Counted from the first letter of the stretch, positions 19,229 through 28,305 are shown. The stretch: DNA of 37,722 nucleotides from Bradyrhizobium sp. (GCF_030654605.1 NZ_JAURXB010000202.1:1-37722), one strand, 5' to 3'. The notes: a model not told the origin generated them from the sequence alone. A program made the numbers and translations.

Positions 19229-20338
19229 CTATAGATAAGCCAGATACGAACTCACCCAGACGATCACCGACATGATGATACCGATCGGCCCTGCGTTCTC
19301 GGCGATCGCCCATGCGCTTCCCGGCATTCCGAGCCGCAGCCGCGCCTTGTCGTAGTCCTTCGGGATCGAGATCACGGCCGGATATCCCTGCGCGCCACCG
19401 ATCGAGCCGACTCTTGCGAGCTGTCCGGACACTGCGATCTGGCCCTGACCCACACCACGCGGAATTTCGACGATACTGGCATTGAATATCCGGCCAGGAT
19501 TGTCGTCGAACACCAGCTTGATGGAAGCGCCGGGCTTGACCGTCTCGAATGCATTCGGCTTGAAGGTGCCGATGATAGTGATGTCGTCAGTCAGGATGAA
19601 TGACATGGTGGAGCGCGCCTGAAAGGCACGCGCACCCACCGCAAGCGCAAGACCGCTGACATAGCCGTCGCCCATCGCTCGAACTGTGGTCTGGTCCAAT
19701 TCCCATCGGGCGTTTTCAAGCTGAGCTTGCAGCTGCGCAACGTTTGTGTTCTCGCCGCCGATCTCGGATTCCATTGCGAGCCGGGCGTTCTGGGCGGCAG
19801 CCTGTGCTGCCAGTAATTGGTATTGCACCGTATCATACTGCACCTGCGTGTCCTGCAGGCGGAACTCGGCCTGCGCGCCCGTGGAGGCGAGTTTGCGTAT
19901 GTCGGCCAATCTCTGGGTCTGATACTCAAGTTGCTTGGTCAACGCCGTAGCGTTTGCGCTTGCCTGATCGTAGCTTGCCTTGAGTTGTTTGACTTGTTGC
20001 TGGGCTTGGGCAAGCGACGCTTCGAGCTGGCTCACTTTGTGCTTGTAAGGCGTTGGATCGATTTGAAAGAGAACAGCCCCCGCCCTGACCGGGACGTTTA
20101 CCTCCGCGGGCACGCTTATGACCTGACCGGACACATTAGGTGTGACTTCGACCACCCGCGAAACTACGACAAAGCGACCACCGGGTGTCAGCGAATTGAA
20201 CAAGCCCAGGAAGATTGCCATGATGAACGCGCCGATCACGACGGTGACGGCGCCGGACGTCCAACCCCATTTGACGAGCTTGAGCTTCGAAAACAGAAGC
20301 CACACCAAAAGTATGTAGAGAACTAGAACAATTACCAC
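19229..20338 (-). CDS. HlyD-type membrane fusion protein, no transporter partner nearby
   Basis: Periplasmic adaptor family protein anchored in the inner membrane. Two N-terminal hydrophobic spans (VIVLVLYILLVWLLF and VTVVIGAFIMAIFLGLF) are followed by a biotinyl/lipoyl-like half (VVEVTPNVSGQVISVPAEVNVPVRAG), a Gln/Ala-rich coiled-coil hairpin of about 110 residues, the second lipoyl half, a beta-barrel domain and a final hydrophobic span (GIIMSVIVWVSSYLAYL). This layout resembles the YibH/YiaV branch of HlyD proteins. I favour the GTG at 20338 (369 residues) because GAGAGCG precedes it and homologues usually begin at this span. A GTG at 20413 is possible and would overlap the upstream gene by 32 bp. 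No ABC, MFS or outer-membrane channel gene is adjacent. Confidence 0.88.
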   Translation of the reverse strand: MVIVLVLYILLVWLLFSKLKLVKWGWTSGAVTVVIGAFIMAIFLGLFNSLTPGGRFVVVSRVVEVTPNVSGQVISVPAEVNVPVRAGAVLFQIDPTPYKHKVSQLEASLAQAQQQVKQLKASYDQASANATALTKQLEYQTQRLADIRKLASTGAQAEFRLQDTQVQYDTVQYQLLAAQAAAQNARLAMESEIGGENTNVAQLQAQLENARWELDQTTVRAMGDGYVSGLALAVGARAFQARSTMSFILTDDITIIGTFKPNAFETVKPGASIKLVFDDNPGRIFNASIVEIPRGVGQGQIAVSGQLARVGSIGGAQGYPAVISIPKDYDKARLRLGMPGSAWAIAENAGPIGIIMSVIVWVSSYLAYL

Positions 20339-20381
20339 TGGTTCGCTCTCTCTATGGCCGATGATCGCGGGAAGGGTAATG

Positions 20382-20639
20382 TCACCGTCTGCCGACGCGA
20401 TTGACGGGACCACCGCGATTCATCGGCGTGCCGGCCCTTACGCCAACGCCGGGAGCGCCAACGCCGGGGGTCACGACGGCACGCGCCACTGGCCGCGGCC
20501 GCAACACAACGCCAGGCCTTACGATGCAGCCAGCGGGATAAGCCACATACTGGCAATATACTACCGCGCTGCTTTCCTGGGTACTTGCTGCCAACAAGCC
20601 AGCAACCAACAAAGCCGACGACACCATCGAGATTTTCAT
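20382..20639 (-). CDS. Small secreted Pro/Arg/Gly-rich protein, function unknown
   Basis: 85 residues. A clear signal peptide (MKISMVSSALLVAGLLAAST, cleavage near ESSA/VV) is followed by a short mature protein with two cysteines (29 and 38) in VVYCQYVAYPAGCIV. The tail is low-complexity, rich in Val, Pro, Gly and Arg (RPRPVARAVVTPGVGAPGVG). The ATG at 20639 has a strong GGGAGGAG Shine-Dalgarno, which argues that this is a real gene; a longer in-frame start at 20675 has none. It lies between the HdeA-like and HlyD genes on the same strand. I recognise no known domain. Confidence 0.7.
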   Translation of the reverse strand: MKISMVSSALLVAGLLAASTQESSAVVYCQYVAYPAGCIVRPGVVLRPRPVARAVVTPGVGAPGVGVRAGTPMNRGGPVNRVGRR

Positions 20640-20748
20640 TGCAGTCTCCTCCCTGAGCCTTGTCTTTCTTTGCATCTTTGGCGAGCGCCATACCGATATG
20701 AGTCAAGCAACGCTGGCCTCAACTCCCAGTTTTCGATTCGGCTCGTCA

Positions 20749-21102
20749 TCACTTTATTTGGATGCCCTGCTCGGCCCGATACGCCTTGAAGACCACATCA
20801 ATGGCTTCAATCACTTTCTTACCGCGGTTGGCCTTGCAGTGAACGATGAGCTCGTGCTCCAGGGCCTTCGCTCGGTCAGGTCTCATCACATGCTTCTTGG
20901 CAAGCCCGTTGTACCAGCCGCTATACCAAGCGGTCAGATAGTCGGCATCCTCCTGAAAGGTATTTGCCAGTTGCGCGCATGTCAGTTGCTGCACGTCGAT
21001 GTAACCGTTGGGGCCTGCATACGCTTTGAGCTCGACCTGAGCGCTCGCGGCTCCGGACGAGGCGATAAGTACGCAGCATATGGATAAGCTTTTTCCAATC
21101 AT
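20749..21102 (-). CDS. HdeA/HdeB-like small periplasmic protein
   Basis: 117 residues with a signal peptide (cleavage about ASA/QV, residue 21/22). The mature part has two cysteines, Cys42 (QQLTCAQL) and Cys89 (IVHCKAN), spaced as in HdeA-like acid chaperones. It also has the characteristic YLTAWYSGWYNG aromatic segment and a C-terminal helix ending AIDVVFKAY. HdeA/HdeB proteins protect periplasmic proteins at low pH; this role is inferred from family likeness alone. A strong AAAGGA precedes the ATG. It is the promoter-proximal gene of the minus-strand set, facing the AraC regulator across about 290 bp. Confidence 0.75.
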   Translation of the reverse strand: MIGKSLSICCVLIASSGAASAQVELKAYAGPNGYIDVQQLTCAQLANTFQEDADYLTAWYSGWYNGLAKKHVMRPDRAKALEHELIVHCKANRGKKVIEAIDVVFKAYRAEQGIQIK

Positions 21103-21392
21103 TCGATTTCCTTTCGAGCCGATGTCGGCTTCGATTTCTGATCACCGGCAAATGGGAGCGATCCGTCCATAAGCGTTCACCACTTGCGGGCTAGAGTGAC
21201 CACGTGAAGCAGAAGGCCGGCCTGGATCAAGATCAAGGCTGTCACCGATAGGCATCGACCTCGACGTTTTTTGAGATGATTATCGTCATTTCGATTGCAA
21301 AGCTTGACCCATTCGGTCAATTTGTTGACATTGCTTGCCACAGGCGAAAAAAGTCGACGATTGCTCAAGCTCGCTACGCGCGAAGCCTGGAA
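21103..21392. promoter_or_regulatory. Divergent promoter region with operator-like repeats
   Basis: Shared upstream region of the HdeA-like gene (minus) and the AraC regulator (plus). It is clearly richer in A+T than the flanking dcw DNA. At 21305-21321 TTGACC and GGTCAA form a perfect inverted repeat with a 5-bp spacer, and a third arm TTGACA follows at 21326-21331. The set looks like an operator for a dimeric regulator and may overlap a -35 box of the plus-strand gene. The boxes are a reading of the sequence; binding is inferred. Confidence 0.5.
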
Positions 21393-22451
21393 ATGGAAAA
21401 GACCACCACCATCAGAGTCGCTCCAGCGCTAGCCGTGGTCGCCGTGCTGCGCGATTTCGACCTCGATCCCGCGGCGATTCTGACCGAAGCCGGCTGGTCT
21501 CCAAATCTGCTCAACGACCCCGAAAACATCGTTCCGTACGCTGCGATGGGCCGCTTAATCGCAATAGCGGCAACGCGGACCAACTGCGACCATTTCGGCC
21601 TGCTCTTTGGCCTAAAAGCGGGCTCCTCCGTCATCGGCGCGCTCGGATTCGCCTCTCGTCACGCTCAAGACGTGCGCTCGGCCCTGCGGTTGCTGACCGG
21701 GCAATTCGCTCACCATGATCGCGGAGGCGTTGCAACCTTCGTCGACGAGGGCACGGTAGCGGCGCTTGGATACCGTATTCTGGATGCAAAGACGCCCGGC
21801 AGTGTTCACATAACAGCCGGCTCACTGGCCATTGCCTTCCACTTACTGAAAACCCTGTGCGGACCCTACTGGCGGCCGCTGGAAACGAGTTTCGCATTTC
21901 GTCGGCCTGCGGATGCAAAGCCATACCACAACTTGTTCGGCACTAGGGTCTGCTTCGACGCGGAGCAATCGTCAGTTTCTTTCTCATCGCACTGGCTCGA
22001 CTGTAAGGTTATCGGCGCCGATCCTGAGTTGCAGCGAGTGCTGCTGCGCGGTATCGGGCGTAATAACATTGAAAACCCGACGAACCGCGACCTGAGGAGC
22101 GAAATTCGTGGCGTCCTTACGGGCATGATGGGGCGTGAAGACGTGCGGCTAGCGGCCGTCGCAAAGATCTTCAATCTTTCTAGCCGCACGCTGCACCGCC
22201 GCCTCGCGACGCTCGGCACCAGCTTTCAGGAAATTGTTGACGAAGTCCGATGCGAGATGGCTTGCCAACTCCTGAAGAATACTACCCTGCCGATATCACA
22301 ATTGTCTGTTATGCTCGGCTTCAGCGAAGTCAGCGCCTTTAGCCGTTCGTTTAAGCGCCGGTTAGCGTGCGGGCCCGGCGCTTGGCGGGCTTCCAATGGC
22401 GCTATGGAGGCCGAACGAGACAGGCCAATTCATTCTTTCAGCATGAAATAG
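21393..22451 (+). CDS. AraC-family transcriptional regulator with arabinose-binding-like N-domain
   Basis: 352 residues from the ATG at 21393. The frame opens at 21276, but the extra 39 residues are unlike the family and would cover the operator candidate. The N-terminal two thirds fit the Arabinose_bd-type domain (VVAVLRDFDLDPAAILTEAGW, LLFGLKAGSSVIGALGFA). The C-terminal AraC double helix-turn-helix spans about residues 245-335 (VRLAAVAKIFNLSSRTLHRRLATLGTSF, then ISQLSVMLGFSEVSAFSRSFKRR). It is the only plus-strand gene within the dcw cluster, divergent from the sulfatase set and so its likely controller. The ligand is unknown. It ends 89 bp from the murD stop, convergent with it. Confidence 0.92.
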   Translation: MEKTTTIRVAPALAVVAVLRDFDLDPAAILTEAGWSPNLLNDPENIVPYAAMGRLIAIAATRTNCDHFGLLFGLKAGSSVIGALGFASRHAQDVRSALRLLTGQFAHHDRGGVATFVDEGTVAALGYRILDAKTPGSVHITAGSLAIAFHLLKTLCGPYWRPLETSFAFRRPADAKPYHNLFGTRVCFDAEQSSVSFSSHWLDCKVIGADPELQRVLLRGIGRNNIENPTNRDLRSEIRGVLTGMMGREDVRLAAVAKIFNLSSRTLHRRLATLGTSFQEIVDEVRCEMACQLLKNTTLPISQLSVMLGFSEVSAFSRSFKRRLACGPGAWRASNGAMEAERDRPIHSFSMK

Positions 22452-22540
22452 GGTTCTGTCCGGATAAGCAGCGTCGAGACGCTTTGGTTGAGGGCAGGCG
22501 ATGACGGTTGTGACTGGATCGGCAGTGCTGTTCCCTGCCC

Positions 22541-23941
22541 TCACACCACCGGCTTGACGCCCTCCAGCGCCGTGACGAGGTCGCGGAACCTGGCACCGCG
22601 GATTTCGAAATTGCGGTACTGGTCGAACGACGCGCAGGCCGGCGACAGCAGCACCACGGGGTCGGCGAGCCCCGAGGCTTCCGCATCGCGCGCGGCGCTG
22701 GCGACGGCGACTTCGAGGGTTTCCGAAATCTCGTGCGGCACGCGGTCGCCGAGCGTGCCGGAAAATTCCGGCGCCGCCTCGCCGATCAGATAGGCTTTTC
22801 GGATGCGCGGGAAATATTCGGCAAGACCCGTGATGCCGCCGAGTTTGGGCTTGCCGCCGGCGATCCAGAAGATGTCGGCGAACGACGACAGCGCATGCGC
22901 CGCGGCGTCCGCATTGGTGCCCTTGGAATCGTTGACGAACAGCACGTTGCCGCGGCGGCCGACCTGCTCCATGCGGTGGGCGAGGCCGGGAAAGCTGCGC
23001 AAGCCGTTTTGCAGGACTTCCTGGGAGATACCGAGCGCCAGCGCGCAGGCGGCGGCGCAGGCGGCATTTTGGGCGTTGTGCAGGCCGCGCAGCGAACCGA
23101 TGCCGCCGATCCGCGCGATCTCGCTGCGGGCGCCGCCGGCGGCGCGCAGGATGATTTCGCGCTCGACATAGACGCCGTCCGGCAGCGGGTTCTTCACGGA
23201 GATGCGAACCACGCGCTGGCCGGCCTGTTCGATCCGGTCGGCGGTGTTGCGGCTCCAGCCGTCATCGACGCCGACGATCGCGGTGCCCTGCGACTGCACG
23301 CCGGCGACCAGGCGCTCCTTGACGGCGGCATAATGTTCCAGCGTGCCATGGCGATCGATGTGGTCCTCGCTGACATTAAGCAGGATGCCGACCGAGGGAT
23401 CGAGGCTCGGCGCAAGATCGATCTGGTACGACGACATCTCGATGACGTGGACGCGCCCCATGCGCGGCGGTTCCAGCGACAGGATCGCGGTGCCGATGTT
23501 GCCGCCCATCTGGGTGTCGTAGCCGGCGACGCGCATCAGATGCGCGATCAGGGCCGTGGTGGTCGATTTGCCGTTGGTGCCGGTGATGGCGACGAACGGC
23601 GCATCAGGCGCATGCCGCCGCCGCTCGCGGCAGAACAATTCGATGTCGCCGATCACCTCGACGCCGGCCCCGCGCGCCATCAGCACCGACCAGTGCGGCG
23701 CCGGGTGGGTGAGCGGCGCCCCCGGTGTCAGCACCAGCGCCGCGAAATTAGCCCACGACACTTTTCGCAAGTCGGCGGTGATGAAGCCGGCCTGCACCGC
23801 CTTGACGATGTTGTCGGGACTGTCATCGCCGGCGATCACCTCCGCCCCACCCGCCTTCAAGGCGTGGCAGCTCGCCAGCCCGGAGCCGCCGAGGCCGAAC
23901 ACCGCAACCGTCTTGCCCGCGAAGGAGGTGACGGGGATCAT
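22541..23941 (-). CDS. murD: UDP-N-acetylmuramoyl-L-alanine--D-glutamate ligase MurD
   Basis: Adds D-Glu to UDP-MurNAc-L-Ala with ATP. The N-terminal nucleotide-fold motif [14 protein letters not shown], the P-loop [22 protein letters not shown] and [11 protein letters not shown] are present, and the C-terminal domain carries [12 protein letters not shown]. The length of 466 is normal. The ATG is not preceded by a strong Shine-Dalgarno. Upstream a 224-bp gap holds a G-rich inverted repeat. Downstream the expected ftsW is displaced by the accessory block. Confidence 0.98.
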   Translation of the reverse strand: MIPVTSFAGKTVAVFGLGGSGLASCHALKAGGAEVIAGDDSPDNIVKAVQAGFITADLRKVSWANFAALVLTPGAPLTHPAPHWSVLMARGAGVEVIGDIELFCRERRRHAPDAPFVAITGTNGKSTTTALIAHLMRVAGYDTQMGGNIGTAILSLEPPRMGRVHVIEMSSYQIDLAPSLDPSVGILLNVSEDHIDRHGTLEHYAAVKERLVAGVQSQGTAIVGVDDGWSRNTADRIEQAGQRVVRISVKNPLPDGVYVEREIILRAAGGARSEIARIGGIGSLRGLHNAQNAACAAACALALGISQEVLQNGLRSFPGLAHRMEQVGRRGNVLFVNDSKGTNADAAAHALSSFADIFWIAGGKPKLGGITGLAEYFPRIRKAYLIGEAAPEFSGTLGDRVPHEISETLEVAVASAARDAEASGLADPVVLLSPACASFDQYRNFEIRGARFRDLVTALEGVKPVV

Positions 23942-23960
23942 GTAGAAGCCACTGACATCT

Positions 23961-24127
23961 TCTCCCCTCCCCCCGCGCAGCGGTGGGGTCGAGACGAGCG
24001 AAGCTCGCTCTTAGGGGTCGGGGGCGGGGGGTCTATCGGCGTGTGCCCCTGCCAGCGAGTACTCGGAGACACCCCCCACCCCCGACCCCTCCCCGCCACG
24101 CGCAAGGGCGCGTGGAGGGAGGGGAGA
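23961..24127. repeat. G-rich inverted repeat between mraY and murD
   Basis: The outer arms are tctcccctcc at 23961 and ggaggggaga at 24118-24127. Inner arms pair ggggtcgggggcggggggtc (24014-24033) with gacaccccccacccccgacccc (about 24069-24090). Smaller hairpins are gagcgaagctc and cgcgcaagggcgcg. Each strand thereby carries runs of four to six G separated by one or two bases, so G-quadruplex formation is possible on either strand. Non-coding. Confidence 0.72.
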
Positions 24128-24165
24128 AGGGCGACATCACATCGGGAGAATACAGCCACGCCCGA

Positions 24166-25272
24166 TCACCGCAGCTTCAGCGTGGAGAGGCCCGCCAGCG
24201 CCAGCATCACCGAGATGATCCAGAACCGGATCACGACCTGCGGCTCGGTCCAGCCCTTCTGCTCGAAATGATGATGCAGCGGCGCCATCCGGAACACCCG
24301 TTTGCCGGTCAGCTTGAACGATACCACCTGGACGATCACCGACACCGCTTCCAGCACGAACAATCCGCCGATCACAGCCAGCACGATCTCGTGCTTGACC
24401 GCGACCGCGGTCGCACCCAGCATGCCGCCGAGCGCGAGCGAGCCGGTATCGCCCATGAAGATCGACGCCGGCGGCGCGTTGAACCACAGGAATCCCAGCC
24501 CGGCGCCGAGCACCGCGCCGCATAGCACCGCGAGTTCGCCGGTGCCGGCGACGTAATTGATCTGCAGATAGTCCGAGAACACCGCGTTGCCCGTGAGATA
24601 CGCGATCATGCCGAAACTCGCCGCCGCGATCATCACCGGCACGATGGCAAGGCCATCGAGACCGTCGGTCAGGTTCACGGCGTTGCCGGCGCCGACCATG
24701 ACGAACGCGCCGAACAGCACGAAGAACATGCCGAGATTCAGCACCACGTCCTTGAAGAAGGGGATCACCAGCGAGGTCGAGAACGGGACCTTTCCGAGCC
24801 GGGTCAGCGCGTAGCAGGCGGCGAGCGCGATCAACGCCTCGATCAGCAGTCTTATTTTACCCGCGAAGCCGCTATGGGTCTGTTGCGTCACCTTCAAATA
24901 GTCGTCGTAGAAGCCGACGAAGCCGAAGCCGAGCGTCACCGCCAAAACGATCCAGACATAGGGGTTGAGCGGATTGGCCCACAGCACGGTCGAGACCACC
25001 ACCCCGGACAGAATCATCAGGCCGCCCATGGTCGGGGTGCCCTTCTTGCTGATGAGGTGCGATGCCGGGCCGTCGGTGCGGATCGGCTGGCCCTTGCCCT
25101 GGCGAAGCCGCAAATGGTCGATGATCCAGGGACCGAACAGGAAAACGAACAGCGCGCCGGTCACCATCGCCCCGCCGGTGCGAAAGGTGATGTAGCGAAA
25201 CACGTTCAGAGCCGTGCGGAACACGCCCAGACCGGGAACCGTGTTGGAAAGGTCAATCAGCCAATAAAACAT
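24166..25272 (-). CDS. mraY: Phospho-N-acetylmuramoyl-pentapeptide transferase MraY
   Basis: Polytopic inner-membrane enzyme that transfers phospho-MurNAc-pentapeptide to undecaprenyl phosphate, forming lipid I. The motifs [18 protein letters not shown] with paired aspartates, [10 protein letters not shown] and [12 protein letters not shown] are all present across 368 residues with about ten hydrophobic spans. It begins 10 bp after the murF stop with AGGGCGGATTGA before the ATG, so murF-mraY are tightly coupled. Confidence 0.98.
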   Translation of the reverse strand: MFYWLIDLSNTVPGLGVFRTALNVFRYITFRTGGAMVTGALFVFLFGPWIIDHLRLRQGKGQPIRTDGPASHLISKKGTPTMGGLMILSGVVVSTVLWANPLNPYVWIVLAVTLGFGFVGFYDDYLKVTQQTHSGFAGKIRLLIEALIALAACYALTRLGKVPFSTSLVIPFFKDVVLNLGMFFVLFGAFVMVGAGNAVNLTDGLDGLAIVPVMIAAASFGMIAYLTGNAVFSDYLQINYVAGTGELAVLCGAVLGAGLGFLWFNAPPASIFMGDTGSLALGGMLGATAVAVKHEIVLAVIGGLFVLEAVSVIVQVVSFKLTGKRVFRMAPLHHHFEQKGWTEPQVVIRFWIISVMLALAGLSTLKLR

Positions 25273-25282
25273 TCAATCCGCC

Positions 25283-26722
25283 CTATACCGCGGCTTCATC
25301 ATGCGCGGCCTTGCCGGGAAAGCGCTTTTCGAGCGCCGTTACAATCGGTTTCATTTTCGTACCCAGCGATCCCTTGATCATGATCGCGTCACCGGCGCGA
25401 ATCGCCGATACCACCTGCGCTTCGAGACTAGCCGAATTCTCGGCATAGCCGCCCCGTTTACCGGTGGAAAGCGCGTCCCACAAGTTGCGCATCAGCGGAC
25501 CGCAGCAATACACCAGATCGACGTTGTTGGCCTTGATGGCCTCATTGAGGCCGAGATGCAGCGCCGGGGCCGTCGGCCCCAGTTCGAGCATATCGCCGAG
25601 CACCGCGATGCGCCGGCCCTGCGGGCCGACCGCGGCACTGCCGAGCACGTTCAGCGCCGCCGCCATCGACGCCGGATTGGCGTTGTAGCTTTCATCGATC
25701 AGCGTCGCCTCGCCATTGCCGACCTCGAGCGCCCGGCGGGCGCCGCGGCCCGCCGCCGGCTCGATCTGCGACAGCGACAGCGCCGCCAGCGCGAGGTCCG
25801 CGCCCGCCAGCGAGGCCGCGGCCAGCACCGCCAGCGAGTTCATCGCCATATGGCGGCCGGGCATGCCGAGTCTGTAGGTGACGTCCTGGCCGAGGACGTT
25901 GGCGTGCACGGCCGAGCGGTCCGGATGCAGCGCGACATCGATCAGCCGCGCGTCGGATTTCGGGTCGGCGCCGAACGAGACGATCCTGTCGATGCCGAGC
26001 TTTTTGGCGCTGCGTTGCAGCCTTGCGAACTGCGAATTGTCGCGATTCAGCACCACCGCGCCGCCGGGCTCCAGGCCCACGAAAATTTCCGCCTTGGCAT
26101 CGGCAATCGCCTCGATGCCGGCGAAGAACTCCAGATGCACCGGCTCCACCGTGGTGATGACGGCGGTGTGCGGGCGTATCATCCTGATCAGGGTTTCGAT
26201 TTCGCCGGCATGGTTCATGCCGACCTCGAAGATCGCGAATTTTACCTGTGACGGACAGCGCGCCAGCGACAGCGGTACGCCCCAATGGTTGTTGAACGAC
26301 GACGCCGAGGCATGGGTCGGTCCTTGCGCCTCCAGCACGCGCCGCAAGGCTTCCTTGGTCGAGGTCTTGCCGACCGAGCCGGTGATGGCGATCACCTGCG
26401 CATCGAGGCGCGCGCGCGAGGCAATTCCCAGTTGGACGAGGCCGGCAAGCACATCATCCACCACCAGCAGCGGCGCGTCGGGTGCGAATTTGTCGCGCTT
26501 GCTACGTTCGACCACCGCCAGCGCCGCGCCGGCCTTCAGCGCGGCGGCGACGAAATCATGGCCGTCATGGACGTCGCCCTTGATCGAGAAATAAGCATCG
26601 CCCGGCGCGATGGTGCGGCTGTCGATCGAAAGGCCCGTGATCGCTTCGGGCAACGCGCCCTGGATTTGCGCGCGCATCGCCTGCGCCATGGCGCCGGAAG
26701 TCCATAACGGCGCAGCGCTCAT
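25283..26722 (-). CDS. murF: UDP-MurNAc-tripeptide--D-alanyl-D-alanine ligase MurF
   Basis: Adds the D-Ala-D-Ala dipeptide made by Ddl, finishing the cytoplasmic precursor. The P-loop ITGSVGKTSTKEALR, the NNHWGVPLSLAR segment and IDESYNANPASMAAAL are diagnostic; 479 residues. The start overlaps the murE stop by 4 bp (ATGA) with GAGGGTGGC before it. Confidence 0.98.
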   Translation of the reverse strand: MSAAPLWTSGAMAQAMRAQIQGALPEAITGLSIDSRTIAPGDAYFSIKGDVHDGHDFVAAALKAGAALAVVERSKRDKFAPDAPLLVVDDVLAGLVQLGIASRARLDAQVIAITGSVGKTSTKEALRRVLEAQGPTHASASSFNNHWGVPLSLARCPSQVKFAIFEVGMNHAGEIETLIRMIRPHTAVITTVEPVHLEFFAGIEAIADAKAEIFVGLEPGGAVVLNRDNSQFARLQRSAKKLGIDRIVSFGADPKSDARLIDVALHPDRSAVHANVLGQDVTYRLGMPGRHMAMNSLAVLAAASLAGADLALAALSLSQIEPAAGRGARRALEVGNGEATLIDESYNANPASMAAALNVLGSAAVGPQGRRIAVLGDMLELGPTAPALHLGLNEAIKANNVDLVYCCGPLMRNLWDALSTGKRGGYAENSASLEAQVVSAIRAGDAIMIKGSLGTKMKPIVTALEKRFPGKAAHDEAAV

Positions 26723-28197
26723 GCCACCCTCGATGAAAGTGCTGACGCCACCGCGTCGTGATCACTGAACGGCAGGGTGCTGCCAGCGACGATCTGCCCG
26801 GTCTCGTGGCCCTTGCCGGCGATCAGCAGCGCGTCGCCCGGCTGCAGCGCCGCGATAGCGGATCGAATCGCCTCGGCGCGGTCGCCGATTTCCACGGCAC
26901 CTTTCGCCGCGGCCAAAATCGCCGCGCGAATGAATTGCGGATTCTCGCTGCGCGGATTGTCGTCGGTGACGATGACGCTGTCGGCATTCTCGGCGGCGAT
27001 CGCGCCCATCAGGGGCCGCTTGCCGGCATCGCGGTCGCCGCCGGCTCCGAACACCACCACCAGTTTGCGTTTGGCGTAAGGACGCAGCGCCTGCAGCGCC
27101 TTTGCCAATGCATCGGGCTTGTGGGCGTAATCGACGAAAATGGGCGCGCCGTTGCGCTCGGCGACCCGCTCCAGCCGGCCCTTGGCGCCTTCCAGCAGTT
27201 CGAGGCTTGCGAACACCGCTTTCGGCTCGCTGCCGGTGCTGATCGCGAGCCCCGCGGACACCAGCGCATTCTCGATCTGGAATTCGCCGACCAGCGGCAG
27301 CCGCACCTGATAATTCTGCCCGCGATGTTCGAGGGTCAGCTGCTGCGCGAAGCCGTCGATATCGGCATTGACCAGCCGAATGCCCTCGCCGGCGCCATCG
27401 CCTTTTCTGCCGACCGCGACGATCCGCAGACGTCTTGCCCGCGCCGCATCGATCACCTGCTGCGAGCAGTCGTGATCGGCTGATATCACCGCGGCGCCAT
27501 CGGCCACGACCAGATCGCGGAACAGCCGCAGTTTTGCGTTCAGGTAATGCGCAACATCCGGATGGTAATCCATGTGGTCGCGCGAAAGATTGGTAAAGCC
27601 GCCGGCGGCGATGCGCACGCCGTCGAGGCGGTATTGGTCGAGCCCGTGCGACGAGGCCTCGAACGCGAGATGGGTGACGCCCTCGCCGGCGATGTCGTCG
27701 AGCTGCCGGTGCAGCGCGATCGGATCCGGCGTGGTCAGCGAGCCATAGATGGTGCGCTTCGGCGACACCAGCCCGATGGTGCCGATGCTGGCCGATTCGT
27801 GACCGAGCCGCTGCCAGATCTGGCGTGTGAAGGCGGCGACCGAGGTCTTGCCGCTGGTGCCGGTGACCGCCGCGATGGTCTGCGGCTGGCGCGGATAAAA
27901 TTTCGCAGCCGCCAGCGCCAGCGCGCGGCGCGGGTTCGGCGTGGTGACGAAGGGCACGCGGATGCCATCAGCCGGCGGATGATCGCCGGCGATCGCCACC
28001 GCACCGGCTGTTATCGCCGCTTCGATGAAGCGCGCGCCGTCGGTCCTGGCTCCGGCCAGCGCGAAGAACAGGTCGCCCGGCTTGACCGCGCGGCTGTCCA
28101 TCGCCAGGCCCGACACCTCGGTCGCAGCCGCGACCACGACCGTTCCGGCCTGCGGGGCAAGCGTGGCGTCGTCGCTCAAGAGGTCGCGAAGTCTCAT
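26719..28197 (-). CDS. murE: UDP-MurNAc-L-Ala-D-Glu--meso-diaminopimelate ligase MurE
   Basis: Adds the third peptide residue. The P-loop TGTSGKTSVAAF and the substrate-recognition motif DDNPR are seen; DNPR is the known signature for meso-diaminopimelate, which fits a Gram-negative wall. The fold continues through HLAFEASSHGLDQYR and LSRDHMDYH. Length is 492. GGAAG lies just before the ATG. A 108-bp gap separates it from ftsI and shows no repeat, hairpin terminator or clear promoter. Confidence 0.98.
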   Translation of the reverse strand: MRLRDLLSDDATLAPQAGTVVVAAATEVSGLAMDSRAVKPGDLFFALAGARTDGARFIEAAITAGAVAIAGDHPPADGIRVPFVTTPNPRRALALAAAKFYPRQPQTIAAVTGTSGKTSVAAFTRQIWQRLGHESASIGTIGLVSPKRTIYGSLTTPDPIALHRQLDDIAGEGVTHLAFEASSHGLDQYRLDGVRIAAGGFTNLSRDHMDYHPDVAHYLNAKLRLFRDLVVADGAAVISADHDCSQQVIDAARARRLRIVAVGRKGDGAGEGIRLVNADIDGFAQQLTLEHRGQNYQVRLPLVGEFQIENALVSAGLAISTGSEPKAVFASLELLEGAKGRLERVAERNGAPIFVDYAHKPDALAKALQALRPYAKRKLVVVFGAGGDRDAGKRPLMGAIAAENADSVIVTDDNPRSENPQFIRAAILAAAKGAVEIGDRAEAIRSAIAALQPGDALLIAGKGHETGQIVAGSTLPFSDHDAVASALSSRVA

Positions 28198-28305
28198 TAT
28201 CTTCCAGTCCGGCCGGCGCGCGCGCCGCTTATCGATCTGAAGTCATTAAGGGAATTCGCGGCAACCGCGGCAAGAACTTCGAATCGGGCGGCAATGGAAT
28301 GAGCC

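Noticed and set aside
16421..22540. Mobile element carrying the sulfatase module
   Set aside because: No transposase, integrase, tRNA target or matching terminal repeats were seen at the block's ends, so only an insertion relative to the usual gene order is claimed.
22490..22541. GAGGGCAG ... CTGCCCTC inverted repeat as a terminator of murD or of the AraC gene
   Set aside because: The loop of about 36 nt is too long and no T-tract follows on either strand.
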